A stretch of DNA of 32,926 bases, taken from contig JAHHHW010000141.1 of assembly GCA_019359115.1 (NCBI GenBank), forward strand, positions 1-32,926. Reading direction: 5' to 3'. The translations under genes were made by a program, and so were the position numbers. Source of the stretch: Pelatocladus maniniholoensis HA4357-MV3 (GTDB lineage: Bacteria; Cyanobacteriota; Cyanobacteriia; Cyanobacteriales; Nostocaceae). Below the pieces are notes generated by a model. It saw nothing but the letters and a program-made list of their open reading frames with translations. It did not search any database and was not told the origin of the DNA. This document shows, piece by piece, positions 1-10,333 of the stretch (its first letter is position 1; each line of letters begins with the position of its first letter).

Positions 1-61
1 GTACACCAACTAAACGTTTGAACTCCCGATTAGATAGCCGTTTGGTTTGCTCGTGTTGCAT
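1..61 (-). CDS. Transposase N-terminus, IS5/DDE_Tnp_4-like (partial)
   Basis: An ATG at 61-59 on the minus strand opens a frame of 20 codons that runs off the left edge of the window. The visible residues, MQHEQTKRLSNREFKRLVGV, resemble from memory the 'L-x-x-x-x-F-R/K-R-L-T/V-G-V' helix that opens many cyanobacterial DDE_Tnp_4/IS5-type transposases. That helix is a DNA-binding N-terminal segment, and the catalytic domain would lie outside the window. There is no clear Shine-Dalgarno sequence upstream. The call rests on a short motif only. It could be another protein beginning with a similar helix. Confidence 0.4.
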   Translation of the reverse strand, partial: MQHEQTKRLSNREFKRLVGV

Positions 62-678
62 GGGGGATATTGATTACATGATACAAAACCCTTAACTATA
101 CCATAAAATAATTTTGCAAGAGGTCTAGTGAAACCTTGGTTTTAGATGTCAAAACACCTAGTAGGTCGCCTGTTTACTGTTTCTTTCACTCATCGCGGAT
201 GGTGTGCCGCCATTGCGCTTGATTCTAAGAAACAGAAATGTTTCTTTACATCCATTTGGAAAATGATCGCTTCCCCAATGGATGTAAGTTGATATCTTGC
301 ACCATTCTCAACAATCATAGGGTGTACAATATCCACAACGTAAAGATAAGGATTAGAGCGAATTTCTGCATTGCCACCTGACTTTGATTGCAATAAAGAA
401 GCTAGTGCAAAATATAATTCAAGAAATACTTCTGTTTCTCAGAAGAGTGTTGCAGTCTCAAGTATCTTGACACTTATTCAGAATATCTATATTCAATGCC
501 CCCTCTTTGTTTTTTCATCCACAACAGGGACGAAAACCACCTCATGTGGGGAAATTTTTCAATCATTTCACGCAATTAACACTACTAACCCCCTGTTAAA
601 GGTTATGTAATATACTTTATCATCACTTCTGCTTTAGGTAAACAAAATCAGGTTCTAAGTACAAAAATTATAGCTAGT
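62..678. other. Intergenic region, no convincing gene
   Basis: This AT-rich stretch lies between the partial transposase and the 3' end of ndhH. A 67-codon frame exists on the minus strand (393-190), but its last third is made of the dispersed repeat at 227-272 and I recognise no family, so I do not call it a gene. The short phrase 'GGNAEIRSNPYLYVVDIVHP' in that frame could be a relic of a lost gene. No tRNA, no clear terminator for ndhH and no CRISPR repeat are visible. Confidence 0.5.
227..272 (-). repeat. Dispersed repeat, copy A (partner at 14734-14779)
   Basis: On the minus strand this segment matches 14734-14779 on the plus strand. The last 29 bases are identical (227-255 against 14751-14779) and the rest is similar, both copies starting AAGCGATC. 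A further partial copy in the opposite orientation lies next to it at about 265-288 (gatcgcttccccaatggatg). The identical part contains a small hairpin, AAGAAACA/TGTTTCTT. This looks like a short dispersed or MITE-derived repeat present in intergenic DNA on both sides of the biosynthetic cluster. Confidence 0.7.
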
Positions 679-1863
679 TCAACGGTCTACAGAACCCATG
701 ACCAAGTCAATACTTCCCAGGATGACAAAAATATCAGCTACTTTTCGTCCACGTATTAATTGGGGTAGAACTTGGAGATTGTTGAAATCTGCTGGGCGAA
801 TCTTCCATCGCCAAGGAAAAACGTTGTCATCGCCAACTAGATAAACTCCGAGTTCTCCTCTGCCTGACTCGACCCGTGCATAAACTTCGCCTTTAGGAAT
901 CTTGAAAGTTGGTGCAACCTTCTTAGCAATAAATTGGTAATTAAACTCGTTCCATTCTGATTTGCGATCTGATGTCATACGTTTAGCTTCTAGATTCTCG
1001 TAAGAACCACCAGGTAATCCTTTAAGTGCCTGTTTGATAATCTTGGCTGATTCCCGCATTTCTCGCATCCGCACTAAATAACGAGCAAGGCAATCTCCTG
1101 CTGTATCCCACTGTACCTCCCAATCAAAATTGTCGTAACATTCGTAGTGATCAACTTTTCGCAAATCCCACTTCACTCCAGAAGCACGAAGCATAGGGCC
1201 AGATATCCCCCAGTTAATTGCTTCTTCGCGGCTGAGTGTGCCTATTCCTTCGACTCGACGGCGGAAAATGGGGTTATCAGTAATCAATTTTTCGTACTCG
1301 TCAACTTTAGGTAGAAAGTAATTACAAAAATCTTCGCACTTATCCACCCATCCATAGGGAAGGTCAACAGCAACACCCCCAATACGAAAATAATTGTTGT
1401 TGACCATGCGGTAGCCAGTAGCAGCTTCAAACAGGTCTAAAATCATTTCGCGTTCACGCAAGGTGTAAAAGAAGAGGGCGTGTGCACCAATATCAGATAT
1501 GAAGGGTCCCAACCATAGCAAATGATTATTAATCCGGGTTAGCTCTAGCATGATGACCCGAATATAGCTGGCACGTTCAGGAATTTCAATATTTGCCAGT
1601 TTCTCTACAGCATTGACAGTGACTGCTTCATTAAACATTCCGCCATAGTAGTCCCAACGACTCACGTAAGGGACATACTGAATATTGGTGCGGTTCTCGG
1701 CAATTTTTTCCATGCCCCGATGTAGATAGCCAAGGACGGGTTCACAGTCGATCACATCTTCTCCGTCTAAAGTGACAATCAGTCGGAAGCACCCATGCAT
1801 GGCAGGATGATGGGGACCAAAGTTGATCACCATCGGTTCAGTTTTAGTTTCAATTTTTGCCAT
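679..1863 (-). CDS. ndhH: NAD(P)H-quinone oxidoreductase subunit H
   Basis: This is the 49-kDa-type subunit of the cyanobacterial NDH-1 complex, in the peripheral arm at the thylakoid membrane near the quinone site. It takes part in respiratory and cyclic photosynthetic electron flow. At 394 residues it has the usual full length. Visible family landmarks are [11 protein letters not shown] near residue 14, the [14 protein letters not shown] region, [10 protein letters not shown], and the C-terminal [18 protein letters not shown] ending. The protein looks intact. It is read from the minus strand, divergent from the WD40 gene, with a 156 bp gap between their starts. It is a housekeeping gene and gives the chromosomal context. 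It has no metabolic link to the cluster downstream. Confidence 0.97.
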   Translation of the reverse strand: MAKIETKTEPMVINFGPHHPAMHGCFRLIVTLDGEDVIDCEPVLGYLHRGMEKIAENRTNIQYVPYVSRWDYYGGMFNEAVTVNAVEKLANIEIPERASYIRVIMLELTRINNHLLWLGPFISDIGAHALFFYTLREREMILDLFEAATGYRMVNNNYFRIGGVAVDLPYGWVDKCEDFCNYFLPKVDEYEKLITDNPIFRRRVEGIGTLSREEAINWGISGPMLRASGVKWDLRKVDHYECYDNFDWEVQWDTAGDCLARYLVRMREMRESAKIIKQALKGLPGGSYENLEAKRMTSDRKSEWNEFNYQFIAKKVAPTFKIPKGEVYARVESGRGELGVYLVGDDNVFPWRWKIRPADFNNLQVLPQLIRGRKVADIFVILGSIDLVMGSVDR

Positions 1864-2019
1864 AGCTAAGAATTTCCCTAAGCTTTCCTAATGGCACTAT
1901 CGCCTTTGTGATAATCTTAAACCAGGGAAAATAGGTAACTTAAGCAGGAAGTTAAACAGGAAATTAAGCACGTACGCTAGATTAAGGGATAAAACAGCTT
2001 TTATAACGACACTAAGCAA
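1864..2019. promoter_or_regulatory. Divergent promoter region between ndhH and the WD40 gene
   Basis: The two genes on either side are transcribed away from each other, so this 156 bp gap should hold both promoters. I see no textbook -35/-10 pair that I would place with confidence. A purine-rich AGGGAAA lies upstream of the ndhH start on the minus strand as a possible ribosome-binding site. The call rests on gene orientation. Confidence 0.35.
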
Positions 2020-5000
2020 ATGTCGTTTTTGTCAATTAAAAGTATGATGATCCAAGAAAAGCAAAAACGCCAACGTGGTATTGTTCTCACTTCTGTGGGA
2101 TTAGAGCGTCTGTTAACCAAGATTCGTGAAACAGAAATTTTACAGAACAATGGAGTCCGCTATACCCTAGAAGATTTGAGTGATCGCATCGGGCTCGACC
2201 CCAAAACTATCTCCAAAGTGTTAAAAGGTAATATTGGCTTAGATAAACGCACATTACAACGCTGCTTTAGAACCTTTGGTTTACAACTGACTTTGAGTGA
2301 CTACACAAAATATTTGGTCAGGGTAAATCAGGGAGAAATTCAAAATCCACAATCCACAATCTACAATCAAATAGACTGGGGCGAAGTTATCGATGTTTCT
2401 TTCTTCCAAGGACGTAGCGAAGAGCTTGCCAAATTACAGTATTGGACGCTACAAGACCGCTGTCGTCTGCTTACAATACTGGGTATGGGAGGAATTGGCA
2501 AGACCTCTTTAGCTGTAAAACTAGTCAACCTTGTTCAAGATCACTTTGAGTATGTGATATGGCAATCACTCCGTAACAATCCACCCGTCAAAGAACTGCT
2601 GGCTAACCTGCTCCAGTTCTTTTCTCAAGGTCAGGCAATCAGTCTGCCAGAAAGAGTCAGTGATAGCATTTCGCAGTTGATGACGTATTTACGGAAACAC
2701 CGTTGTCTTTTGTTATTAGACAATGCTGAGTCAATTTTTATAAGCGGTGAGCGAACTGGACACTACCAAGAGGATTATCAAGCTTACGGCCAACTACTTA
2801 AGCAAGTGGGAGAAACAGTTCATCAAAGTACGCTCGTACTGACTTCTAGAGAAAAGCCTCAAGAAATTGCCTTTCTTGAAACTAGCTCACTCTATGTTCA
2901 GTCATTGCATTTGAAGGGCTTGAATATCAGTGATGCCTTAGAAATCTTTAGAACTCAAAATTGTTTTCGTGGTTCAGAAGCGGATTGGCAAACACTGATA
3001 CAACGCTATGACGGCAATCCTTTGGCTTTGAAGATGATTGCAACCACTATTCAAGACTTGTTTAACTGCGATATTGCTGAATTTCTTGCCCAAGATACTA
3101 AAGTTTTTGGTGACATTCGCAACCTCTTAGAGCAGCAGTTTAAACGTTTGTCTGCATTAGAGAGAGATTTGATGTACTGGTTAGCAATTAATCGGGAGCC
3201 AGTATCCATAGCAGATTTACAGTTGGATCTGGTTTTGTCTTTATCTACAGCGAAATTATTGGAGGCGTTAGAGTCTTTGGTAAGACGTTGTCTGATTGAA
3301 ACTAGCTCAGGTGAGACACCTACTCGATTCACTCTCCAACCTGTAGTTATGGAGTATGTGATTTATTGTCTGATTGAGCAAATTTGTGCGGAAATTGTCA
3401 GGGAAATGGGAACAAAACCCTATATTGATTACTTCTTATCCCCAGAAGAAGCTCCACCTTCCCCAGCCCAAACATCAAAATACCTCTTCAACACACACGC
3501 CTTGATTAAGGCAGATGCAAAGGATTATGTCAGGACTGCTCAAGCTCAACTGATTCTCCAGCCTATAATTAATGAATTGTTAAGAACCTTGGGAACCCAA
3601 AAAGCAATCAAAGACTGTCTCAGGCGAATGCTGTCTACTTTGCAAGTTCAAGCTCCAAATCAACCGGGGTATATTGGTGGCAACATCCTCAACCTCCTTA
3701 TTTGTCTCCAAACTGACTTAACAGGTTACAACCTCTCCAATCTAACAATTAGACAGGCTTATCTACAAGATACTCCTTTACAGCAAGTTAATTTTGCTGG
3801 TGCAGACTTGAAGAACTCAGTGTTTGCCAACATCTTTGCCCCAACAATGTCCGTTGTTTTTAGCCCCAATGGCAAGCTTTTAGCTTCAGGTCATTCTAAT
3901 TACGAAATTTACTTATGGAATGCAAACACAGGTCAACAACTTTTGACTTGTCAGGGGCAAATGCGATTTCTTTGGTCTTTAGCGTTTAATCCGGGGGGAG
4001 ACATCCTTGCTAGTAGCGGTGAAGACCAGATCATTCTATTGTGGAGTGTTGCTACTGGAGAGTGTATTAAAACGTTGTCTGGTCATATGGGAGGTGTTCA
4101 TGCTGTTTGCTTCGTCAATAGTGATCTGCTAATTAGCGGTAATGCTGACCATACAATCCGCCTGTGGGATCTCAACACTGATAAGTGCTGTCGCATTTTC
4201 CAGGGACATAACGATGCCATTTGGGCGATTGCTCTGAGTCCCAATAGCAGAATTTTTGCTAGCGGCGGTGATGACTTTACAGTGAAACTGTGGGATATAA
4301 CTACAGGTCACTGCATTGCAACGCTATTAGGACATACAGATTGTATTAGATCTGTAGCATTTAGTCCTGATGGTGCTAGACTAGCTAGCTGCGGTCTAGA
4401 TAAAACGGTGAGACTATGGGATGTGAACAGTGGGGAATGCATTGGCATATTGACAGGACATACAAATGCTGTTTTTTCTGTTGTTTTTGTTGGTGAAGGA
4501 AACATGCTTGCCAGCAGCAGCCTAGACCGTACCATCCGACTTTGGGATCTCAGTTTAAGGCAGTGTGTCCGGACGCTGTTTGGACATAAAAATTCGGTGT
4601 ATACGATTGCTATTAACCCTTTAGGAAACATACTGGCAAGTGGTAGCGATGACCAGACTTTAAAGCTATGGGATGTTACCAGTGGTAGCTGTATCCGCAC
4701 CTTTAAAGGGCGGTTGAACTGGTTTTCGTCTATTACATTCAGTCCAGATGGGCAAATGCTGGCTACTGGCAGTGAAGACAGGATGGTAAGACTTTGGGAC
4801 TTGCATCAAGGGAAGTGTCAAACCTTTCGAGGACATACGGATTTAGTCACTTCTGTTGCTTTTAGTCCCAATGGTCGCATTCTAGCAAGCAGTAGTGCCG
4901 ATAAAACTATCAGACTGTGGGATGTTTCACATGGTTACTGCTTCCAAGTCCTGTGGGGACACGCAGCAACAGTATCGAAAACTTCTTTTAGTCCAGATGG

Positions 5001-5700
5001 CTATACATTAATCAGTGGTAGCCATGATGGAACTATTCGATTTTGGAATATAACAACAGGTCAGATATTGAAAACACTCTCAGAGCATGTGGTTCAGTCT
5101 ATTGCTTTGAGCCAAGATGGGAAAAAATTAGCGGTTGGTTCCTTTCATAAAACCGTAAAGTTGTGGGATACAACTATTGGACAGTACTGTCAAACTCTAC
5201 AAGGACACAGTGGTTGGGCTTGGTGTGTTGACTTTAGTCCAGATGGACAAACTATCGCCACTGGTAGTGTAGATGGTACTGTCAGACTGTGGAATACAAC
5301 CACAGGTAAATGTCTTCATATACTCCAAGAACACCAAAATTGGATTTTGGCAATCACCTTTAGTCCAGATGGTAAGACCTTGGCAACTACTTGTACTGAT
5401 TGTACGGTTAAACTTTGGAATGTTACGACAGGCACAAGATTACTAACCCTTCAAGGACATAAAAAATGGGTGATGGCGATCGCCTTTAGCCCAGACGGTC
5501 AAACACTAGCCAGTGCAGGAGCAGCAGATGAAACTATTAAGTTATGGAATCTGGAAAAAAAGGAGTACCTTAAAACCCTCAAAGCAGATCAACTCTATGA
5601 GGGAATGAATATCCAGGGAGTTAAAGGTTTGACAGAAGCACAGAAAGTGACACTCATATCATTGGGAGCAGTTGAGGAGCCACATTTACACAGAAGTTAG
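2020..5700 (+). CDS. HTH / NB-ARC (STAND) NTPase with 14 WD40 repeats
   Basis: This is a 1226-residue signalling protein of the STAND class, in which an NTPase switch is coupled to a WD40 sensor platform. Residues about 20-105 are helical and contain a helix-turn-helix-like segment (LEDLSDRIGLDPKTISKVL). The NB-ARC domain starts near residue 125, with its P-loop GMGGIGKTS at 155-163 and a Walker B-like CLLLLDNAES. A short pentapeptide-like stretch (LTGYNLSNLTIRQAYL) precedes the propellers. From about residue 610 to 1195 I count 14 WD40 repeats, most ending in LWD or LWN and separated by GH. That suits two seven-bladed propellers. No signal peptide or membrane segment is visible, so it should be cytoplasmic. 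The start could also be one of the tandem ATGs at 2044/2047, since no strong ribosome-binding site decides it. Function is unknown; such proteins are proposed in signalling or defence. No link to the biosynthetic cluster is evident. Confidence 0.9.
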   Translation: MSFLSIKSMMIQEKQKRQRGIVLTSVGLERLLTKIRETEILQNNGVRYTLEDLSDRIGLDPKTISKVLKGNIGLDKRTLQRCFRTFGLQLTLSDYTKYLVRVNQGEIQNPQSTIYNQIDWGEVIDVSFFQGRSEELAKLQYWTLQDRCRLLTILGMGGIGKTSLAVKLVNLVQDHFEYVIWQSLRNNPPVKELLANLLQFFSQGQAISLPERVSDSISQLMTYLRKHRCLLLLDNAESIFISGERTGHYQEDYQAYGQLLKQVGETVHQSTLVLTSREKPQEIAFLETSSLYVQSLHLKGLNISDALEIFRTQNCFRGSEADWQTLIQRYDGNPLALKMIATTIQDLFNCDIAEFLAQDTKVFGDIRNLLEQQFKRLSALERDLMYWLAINREPVSIADLQLDLVLSLSTAKLLEALESLVRRCLIETSSGETPTRFTLQPVVMEYVIYCLIEQICAEIVREMGTKPYIDYFLSPEEAPPSPAQTSKYLFNTHALIKADAKDYVRTAQAQLILQPIINELLRTLGTQKAIKDCLRRMLSTLQVQAPNQPGYIGGNILNLLICLQTDLTGYNLSNLTIRQAYLQDTPLQQVNFAGADLKNSVFANIFAPTMSVVFSPNGKLLASGHSNYEIYLWNANTGQQLLTCQGQMRFLWSLAFNPGGDILASSGEDQIILLWSVATGECIKTLSGHMGGVHAVCFVNSDLLISGNADHTIRLWDLNTDKCCRIFQGHNDAIWAIALSPNSRIFASGGDDFTVKLWDITTGHCIATLLGHTDCIRSVAFSPDGARLASCGLDKTVRLWDVNSGECIGILTGHTNAVFSVVFVGEGNMLASSSLDRTIRLWDLSLRQCVRTLFGHKNSVYTIAINPLGNILASGSDDQTLKLWDVTSGSCIRTFKGRLNWFSSITFSPDGQMLATGSEDRMVRLWDLHQGKCQTFRGHTDLVTSVAFSPNGRILASSSADKTIRLWDVSHGYCFQVLWGHAATVSKTSFSPDGYTLISGSHDGTIRFWNITTGQILKTLSEHVVQSIALSQDGKKLAVGSFHKTVKLWDTTIGQYCQTLQGHSGWAWCVDFSPDGQTIATGSVDGTVRLWNTTTGKCLHILQEHQNWILAITFSPDGKTLATTCTDCTVKLWNVTTGTRLLTLQGHKKWVMAIAFSPDGQTLASAGAADETIKLWNLEKKEYLKTLKADQLYEGMNIQGVKGLTEAQKVTLISLGAVEEPHLHRS

Positions 5701-7481
5701 CCTTGCAAATATACTTGTATAAGTTCAAAAGCCTGTTAAAACAATGGTTTAATTGTTGTGTACAATTACTTACCCATGTAAATCGTTGAGCAAAATTAAG
5801 TTCATCTTTGAAAACAGGGAATCAAGAATAGGTAACAACAAAACAATAGATCTGTCGCCAAATCAGCTAAAAAATTGATGAAAGTCTGTCACGGCTTTAG
5901 TCACTAAAACGAAACTATGCAGTATAGGATATTGAGCTTATTTTAGGTTTTATTAAGTGACATACTCTTTACAGTATGATTATTTACTTATTCATTTTTA
6001 ACTACTGAAAAATGTACCCCTGTTTTTACTTTTCTGTCAATACTTAAGCCATATAATTGATATCAGATATTACAATACTTACATTATATTAAGAATTTAT
6101 TTGCTAATTAAATTATTTGATACCCTTTTCTTCAAATTATTTGTATCTCTTGCTGGATAAAGAAAATTTTAGATTTTTAATTATACTTTTGTCTTTAGTG
6201 AGCAGTTTAGAGATAATTCTACTACTCTAAAAATTTATAAAACTTTAATTAATACATAGAGATATTAGTATAAATTGTGAATGATCCCCTGATCTCTTGA
6301 GTTCTTTTAAATTTCTATAAACTCAGCAATACATAGATTTGAATGCAAAAATTAAAAGTATGTTTTCTTACAATGTATTAAAAAATAATAGCATTTCAGC
6401 AAATTCACAGTTCTATTTGTCAAAGAAATCCTGAATAGTTATTTATTGGTAGCTAAATAGATTACTTAAAAATTTAGATAACGGCTTCAAAGTATTGTCA
6501 AACAGTTAAAAGTATAGGAGTATATATTTACAGTAGTTGCAACTTGGTGAGGTACAGATTCTCTTAAGGGCGTAAAGGCTTACTTATATCTCTACCTGTG
6601 TACTTCATTCACCTGAAAAACACTGTATCTGATACTCTCAGTAATTCACTCTTGTTTTATATACTAGAAGGATCTAAGTATCAATCTTTGAAAACATCTA
6701 TGAAACCAAATCTCATAACATTGTTTGCATTATATTCTCGGTGATTAGAGTTTAGAAACGTTTCGCCTTTATGATAGGTTCATATGTCAAAATTGATACA
6801 GAATTTGAGCTATTTTTATCAATTTTACTTCACATCCAAGACTTATGCTTAGACTTGTATTTGAACTTATAGATTAGCTAATACACAATGATTCCATTTA
6901 CTCCTGAAAAGCTAGTCATATTTAACCTTTGATGGTTATCAAAGATGTCTATTATAAGTTGTTTCTCAGCTTTTCTTTTATTCTCGAACCTTTAACTTTC
7001 TTGAAACACATTTTTAAAGCTGCCGCAAACCCGTCCAAGAGCCAGCGACAGCGCTCTCATTGTCCAAGTTACTCGTGAACTCAAAGAGTTATTTTATTAT
7101 GACACAAAACCAAGCATCCACAAGATTATTTTTCCCTAAAGTCCTTCTTTATATCGGATTTAAAGCTCTTCAAATTGAGTATAAAGATTGGATTTTATAT
7201 AGTTATAGAGATAAACTCTCATTACATTGAATCTAAGCTACATCTACAATCAGTATCTTAATTAACGCTCTTTCATCACTCTGGGTAAAGTATAATAAAA
7301 AACAAATTACGGTTCTTCGGTTCATTTTATGGAACAGAATAATAAAGAAAACCTAAAGATAGGCTATATTTATTGCTGTGACTGGGTTTTAAGTTTTTGA
7401 GCCTTTCTATAAAACTGCGGTTTTAATGCTCTACCATAAAACCAACGCAAGAACCCAAATTACTTGGTTGTAGAGAGAGCG
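5701..7481. other. Long AT-rich intergenic region without convincing genes
   Basis: About 1.8 kb between the WD40 gene and the IS701 relic is very AT-rich and rich in stop codons on both strands. The only small frame I noted is 7099-7230 on the plus strand (43 codons, starting MTQNQASTRLFFPK). It has no ribosome-binding site and no recognisable family. Nothing here looks like a tRNA, CRISPR array or phage attachment site. The position between core genes and the cluster, beside a decayed insertion sequence, suggests eroded DNA at an insertion boundary. Confidence 0.5.
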
Positions 7482-8301
7482 ATGATAGCGCCCAGAGAAG
7501 CAGCCAGGACAGTCCAGTTCGTGGATGATTACTGTGCGGCATATTGAAAATATATTTCCAGAAGTGAGAAGTTTTGAAAGTTTTAAATATTTGCATGTGG
7601 GAATGATATCTCAAATCAAAAGAAAGTCCCTGCCAGAGATAGCGAAGGTAGTAGGATTAAAGAATGAACAGAGTTTACATCATTTTCTAACTGAATCGTC
7701 TTGGGAAATTAAGGGTTTGGTAGAGAGGAGATTGTCTCTAACATTATCAATGTTGAAGGGAGAAACATTTATCTTATTAATAGATGAAACTGTAGATAAG
7801 AAGAAAGGGAACAGCACTGATTATGTATCGAGACAATACATTGGTAACTTAGGAAAAGTAGAAAATGGTTTAGTATCAGTAAATGCTTATGGAGTATTAG
7901 GAACAATAGTTTTTCCGCTAACTTTTAAAATCTTTAAACCAAAAACAACACTCACTGAAGGAGATATATATAAAACAAAACCAGAATTAGCAGGAGAAAT
8001 TATTCAGGAATTAAGAGAAATCGGATTTAAATTTGAGGTAGTATTAGCAGACTGCTTATATGGCGAAAGTAAAACTTTTCGCAAAGTTTTAGATGAGTGT
8101 GAGTTAAAGTACGTATTAGCAGTGCGGAGTAATCATCAAGCTTGGGCAGAAGCAGAAAAAGAGAAAAATACGGAGTGGTATACATTTGACCGCATATTTG
8201 CTAATGGCAAAGAGCAAGTTTATTATATCCAAGAAATTATTTGTAGTGGGAGAGAGGACCTGAGATATTGGAAGATAACTAAAGATATATTCAAAGATTA
8301 G
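7482..8301 (+). pseudogene. IS701-family transposase, frameshifted and 3'-truncated
   Basis: The reading frame starting at 7482 gives MIAPREAARTVQFVDDYCAA, a typical IS701-type N-terminus, and then hits a stop at about 7545. The continuation (NIFPEVRSFESFKYLHVGM) follows at once in another frame, which is open from 7525 to 8301. Removing one T near 7544-7545 would join the two. The family motifs ISQIKRKSLPEIAKVVG, the first catalytic Asp in LLIDETVD and the second in LADCLYGES are present. The protein stops after about 270 residues, short of the roughly 400 usual for the family, and the third acidic residue (Glu) of the DDE site is missing. The gene is therefore dead twice over. It sits directly upstream of the cluster's first gene and marks past mobile-element activity at that edge. 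I could not identify the terminal inverted repeats. Confidence 0.85.
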
Positions 8302-8428
8302 TTTTTAAAGCTAAATAAGTAGTCTTAGTTTTAAACTCAGTGATTAAAGTATATATAAACTTTATGTTGGTGGAAGAAGTGACTATAGCCACCAAAACCT
8401 GAACTCGCTAAGTATTTTTTATTTGTGA

Positions 8429-10261
8429 ATGAGTCTAATGGAAAACCAAAAAACTATTTCAAACCTTGCTACTTTGGTTGATATCCTGCTTCAAAGAGTC
8501 TCATACCAGCCTAATCAAATAGCCTATACTTTCATACAGCCTGGAAAAATAGAAGCAAAAAATTTGACTTACAAAGAGTTAGACCAACAGGCGCGAGCAA
8601 TTGCAGCTAAACTTCAAAGTATTGTTGCGATTGGCTCACGTGCCTTGCTGATATACCCATCAGGTTTAGAGTTTATTGCTGCCTTCTTTGGATGTCTGTA
8701 TGCAAAGGTAGTGGCTGTTCCTGCTTATCCACCTCGGCGTAATCAAAATATGTCTAGGCTACAGGCAATTATGGCAGATGCCCAGCCTACAGTAGTGCTC
8801 ACAGTTGGATCACTGTTACGCACTATAGAGGTTCACTTTACTCAAAATCCAGAATTAACCGAGTTGTATTGGCTAGCCACAGATAATTTAGACAATGATT
8901 TGGCGCAAACATGGAAACGACCAGAATTATGCAGCAATAGTCTGGCTTTTCTTCAATACACATCGGGATCTACAGCCACACCCAAGGGTGTCATGGTGAG
9001 TCACGGCAATCTTTTGTACAACTCGGCTTTAATTCGTAAGTGTTTCGATCACAGCTCTACTAGTCAAGGAGTAATCTGGCTACCACCTTATCACGATATG
9101 GGATTGATAGGTGGAGTTTTGCAACCTTTGTACTGCGGATTTCCGGTGACACTGATGTCACCATTAGAATTTCTTCGGAAACCTCTTAACTGGTTACAGG
9201 CAATTTCTGATTACAAGGCTACTACCAGTGGCGGACCCAATTTTGCTTATGAACTATGTATACGAAAAATTACTCTAGAACAGCGAGAGAATCTTGACTT
9301 AAGTAGTTGGGAGGTGGCTTTTAACGGAGCCGAAACTATCCGTAGTGAAACGTTGGAGCAGTTTGTCACAACTTTTAAACCTTATGGTTTTCGTAAAGAA
9401 ACATTTTACCCCTGTTATGGGATGGCGGAAGCGACTTTATTGATATCTGGAGGATTGAAAGCAGGATCACCTGTTGTTTACCATGTTAACGAATCAGCTC
9501 TAGAGCAGAATCAAGTAGTACCAGGTGTCCCAGGACAAGAAGGTGTCCAGAAAATAGTAGGTTGCGGTCAAACATGGTCTAATCAAGTTGTGATCGTTGA
9601 CCCTGAATTATTAACTCAATGTAAACCTAACCAAGTGGGAGAGATTTGGGTATCTGGTCTGGGTGTGGCTCAGGGCTATTGGAATAAAACTTTAGAGACA
9701 GAACAAAATTTTCATGCTTACTTAGGAGATAGGGGACCGTTTTTACGTACTGGAGATTTAGGATTTTTAGATAATGGTGAGTTGTTCGTCACAGGACGGA
9801 TCAAAGATGTGATTATTATTCGAGGACGCAACTATTATCCCCAGGATATTGAACTGACTGTAGAAAAGAGCCATTTAGCATTACGACCTAATAATGGAGC
9901 AGCATTTTCTGTAGATATAAAGGGTTCAGAGCGACTAGTAATTGTTCATGAAATAGAGCGAAGTTACTTAAATAAGTTAAATGTAAATGAGGTAGTTGGT
10001 AATATCTGTCAGGCTGTCGTAGAACAACATGATCTACAGGTTTATGCCATGGTATTAGTGAAGCCTGGAAGTATTCCCAAAACTTCCAGCGGTAAGATTC
10101 AGCGCCATGCTTGTCGAACAAGATTTCTTACTGGAAGTTTAAATGTTGTAAAGGATTGGAGTGAGAATCCTCAGGGCAAAACTGAGTTTTTGCGTCTCAA
10201 GTCTAATGTCGAATTTATGTTACTGCAACTATCTACTGATAAGACGAATGTCACTACTTAA
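8429..10261 (+). CDS. Fatty acyl-AMP ligase (FAAL), loading enzyme of the cluster
   Basis: This enzyme activates a free fatty acid with ATP to an acyl-adenylate and hands the acyl group to an acyl carrier protein, here most likely the ACP at 14066. Adenylation motifs are intact: A3 YTSGSTATPKG at residues 177-187, A5 CYGMAEAT at 329-336, RTGDL at 440-444, and the C-terminal lysine in SSGKIQR (K556). The family features IWLPPYHDMGLIGG and GRNYYPQDIE mark it as a FAAL, not a CoA ligase. Its 610 residues fit the stand-alone JamA/CylA type of cyanobacterial lipopeptide and polyketide clusters. The first ATG is taken; an in-frame ATG three codons on (8438) is equally possible. It is the first gene of the cluster and all following genes have the same orientation. 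It is followed 72 bp later by the SRPBCC gene. Chain length cannot be read from the sequence. Confidence 0.93.
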   Translation: MSLMENQKTISNLATLVDILLQRVSYQPNQIAYTFIQPGKIEAKNLTYKELDQQARAIAAKLQSIVAIGSRALLIYPSGLEFIAAFFGCLYAKVVAVPAYPPRRNQNMSRLQAIMADAQPTVVLTVGSLLRTIEVHFTQNPELTELYWLATDNLDNDLAQTWKRPELCSNSLAFLQYTSGSTATPKGVMVSHGNLLYNSALIRKCFDHSSTSQGVIWLPPYHDMGLIGGVLQPLYCGFPVTLMSPLEFLRKPLNWLQAISDYKATTSGGPNFAYELCIRKITLEQRENLDLSSWEVAFNGAETIRSETLEQFVTTFKPYGFRKETFYPCYGMAEATLLISGGLKAGSPVVYHVNESALEQNQVVPGVPGQEGVQKIVGCGQTWSNQVVIVDPELLTQCKPNQVGEIWVSGLGVAQGYWNKTLETEQNFHAYLGDRGPFLRTGDLGFLDNGELFVTGRIKDVIIIRGRNYYPQDIELTVEKSHLALRPNNGAAFSVDIKGSERLVIVHEIERSYLNKLNVNEVVGNICQAVVEQHDLQVYAMVLVKPGSIPKTSSGKIQRHACRTRFLTGSLNVVKDWSENPQGKTEFLRLKSNVEFMLLQLSTDKTNVTT

Positions 10262-10333
10262 TTTTATGTGTAATCTAAGAAGTGCAAGTTAAGTTTTCAC
10301 TTATATCAGTTAATTTCAGCCAAGGTGAGTCAA

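Noticed and set aside
190-393. 67-codon frame on the minus strand
   Set aside because: Its 3' third is the dispersed repeat shared with 14734-14779, and no family is recognisable. It is described in the intergenic entry only.
371-610. 79-codon frame on the plus strand upstream of ndhH
   Set aside because: Low-complexity, Ser/Thr-rich translation without a ribosome-binding site or recognisable motif; it overlaps the other weak frame.
4308-4700. 130-codon frame on the minus strand inside the WD40 gene
   Set aside because: Antisense shadow of the repetitive WD40 coding sequence, whose own frame is clearly real.
7099-7230. 43-codon frame on the plus strand in the AT-rich gap
   Set aside because: No ribosome-binding site, no known family, and the length is within chance expectation.
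5701-7481. CRISPR array or tRNA cluster in the long AT-rich gap
   Set aside because: No regularly spaced direct repeats and no cloverleaf-like segments were seen.
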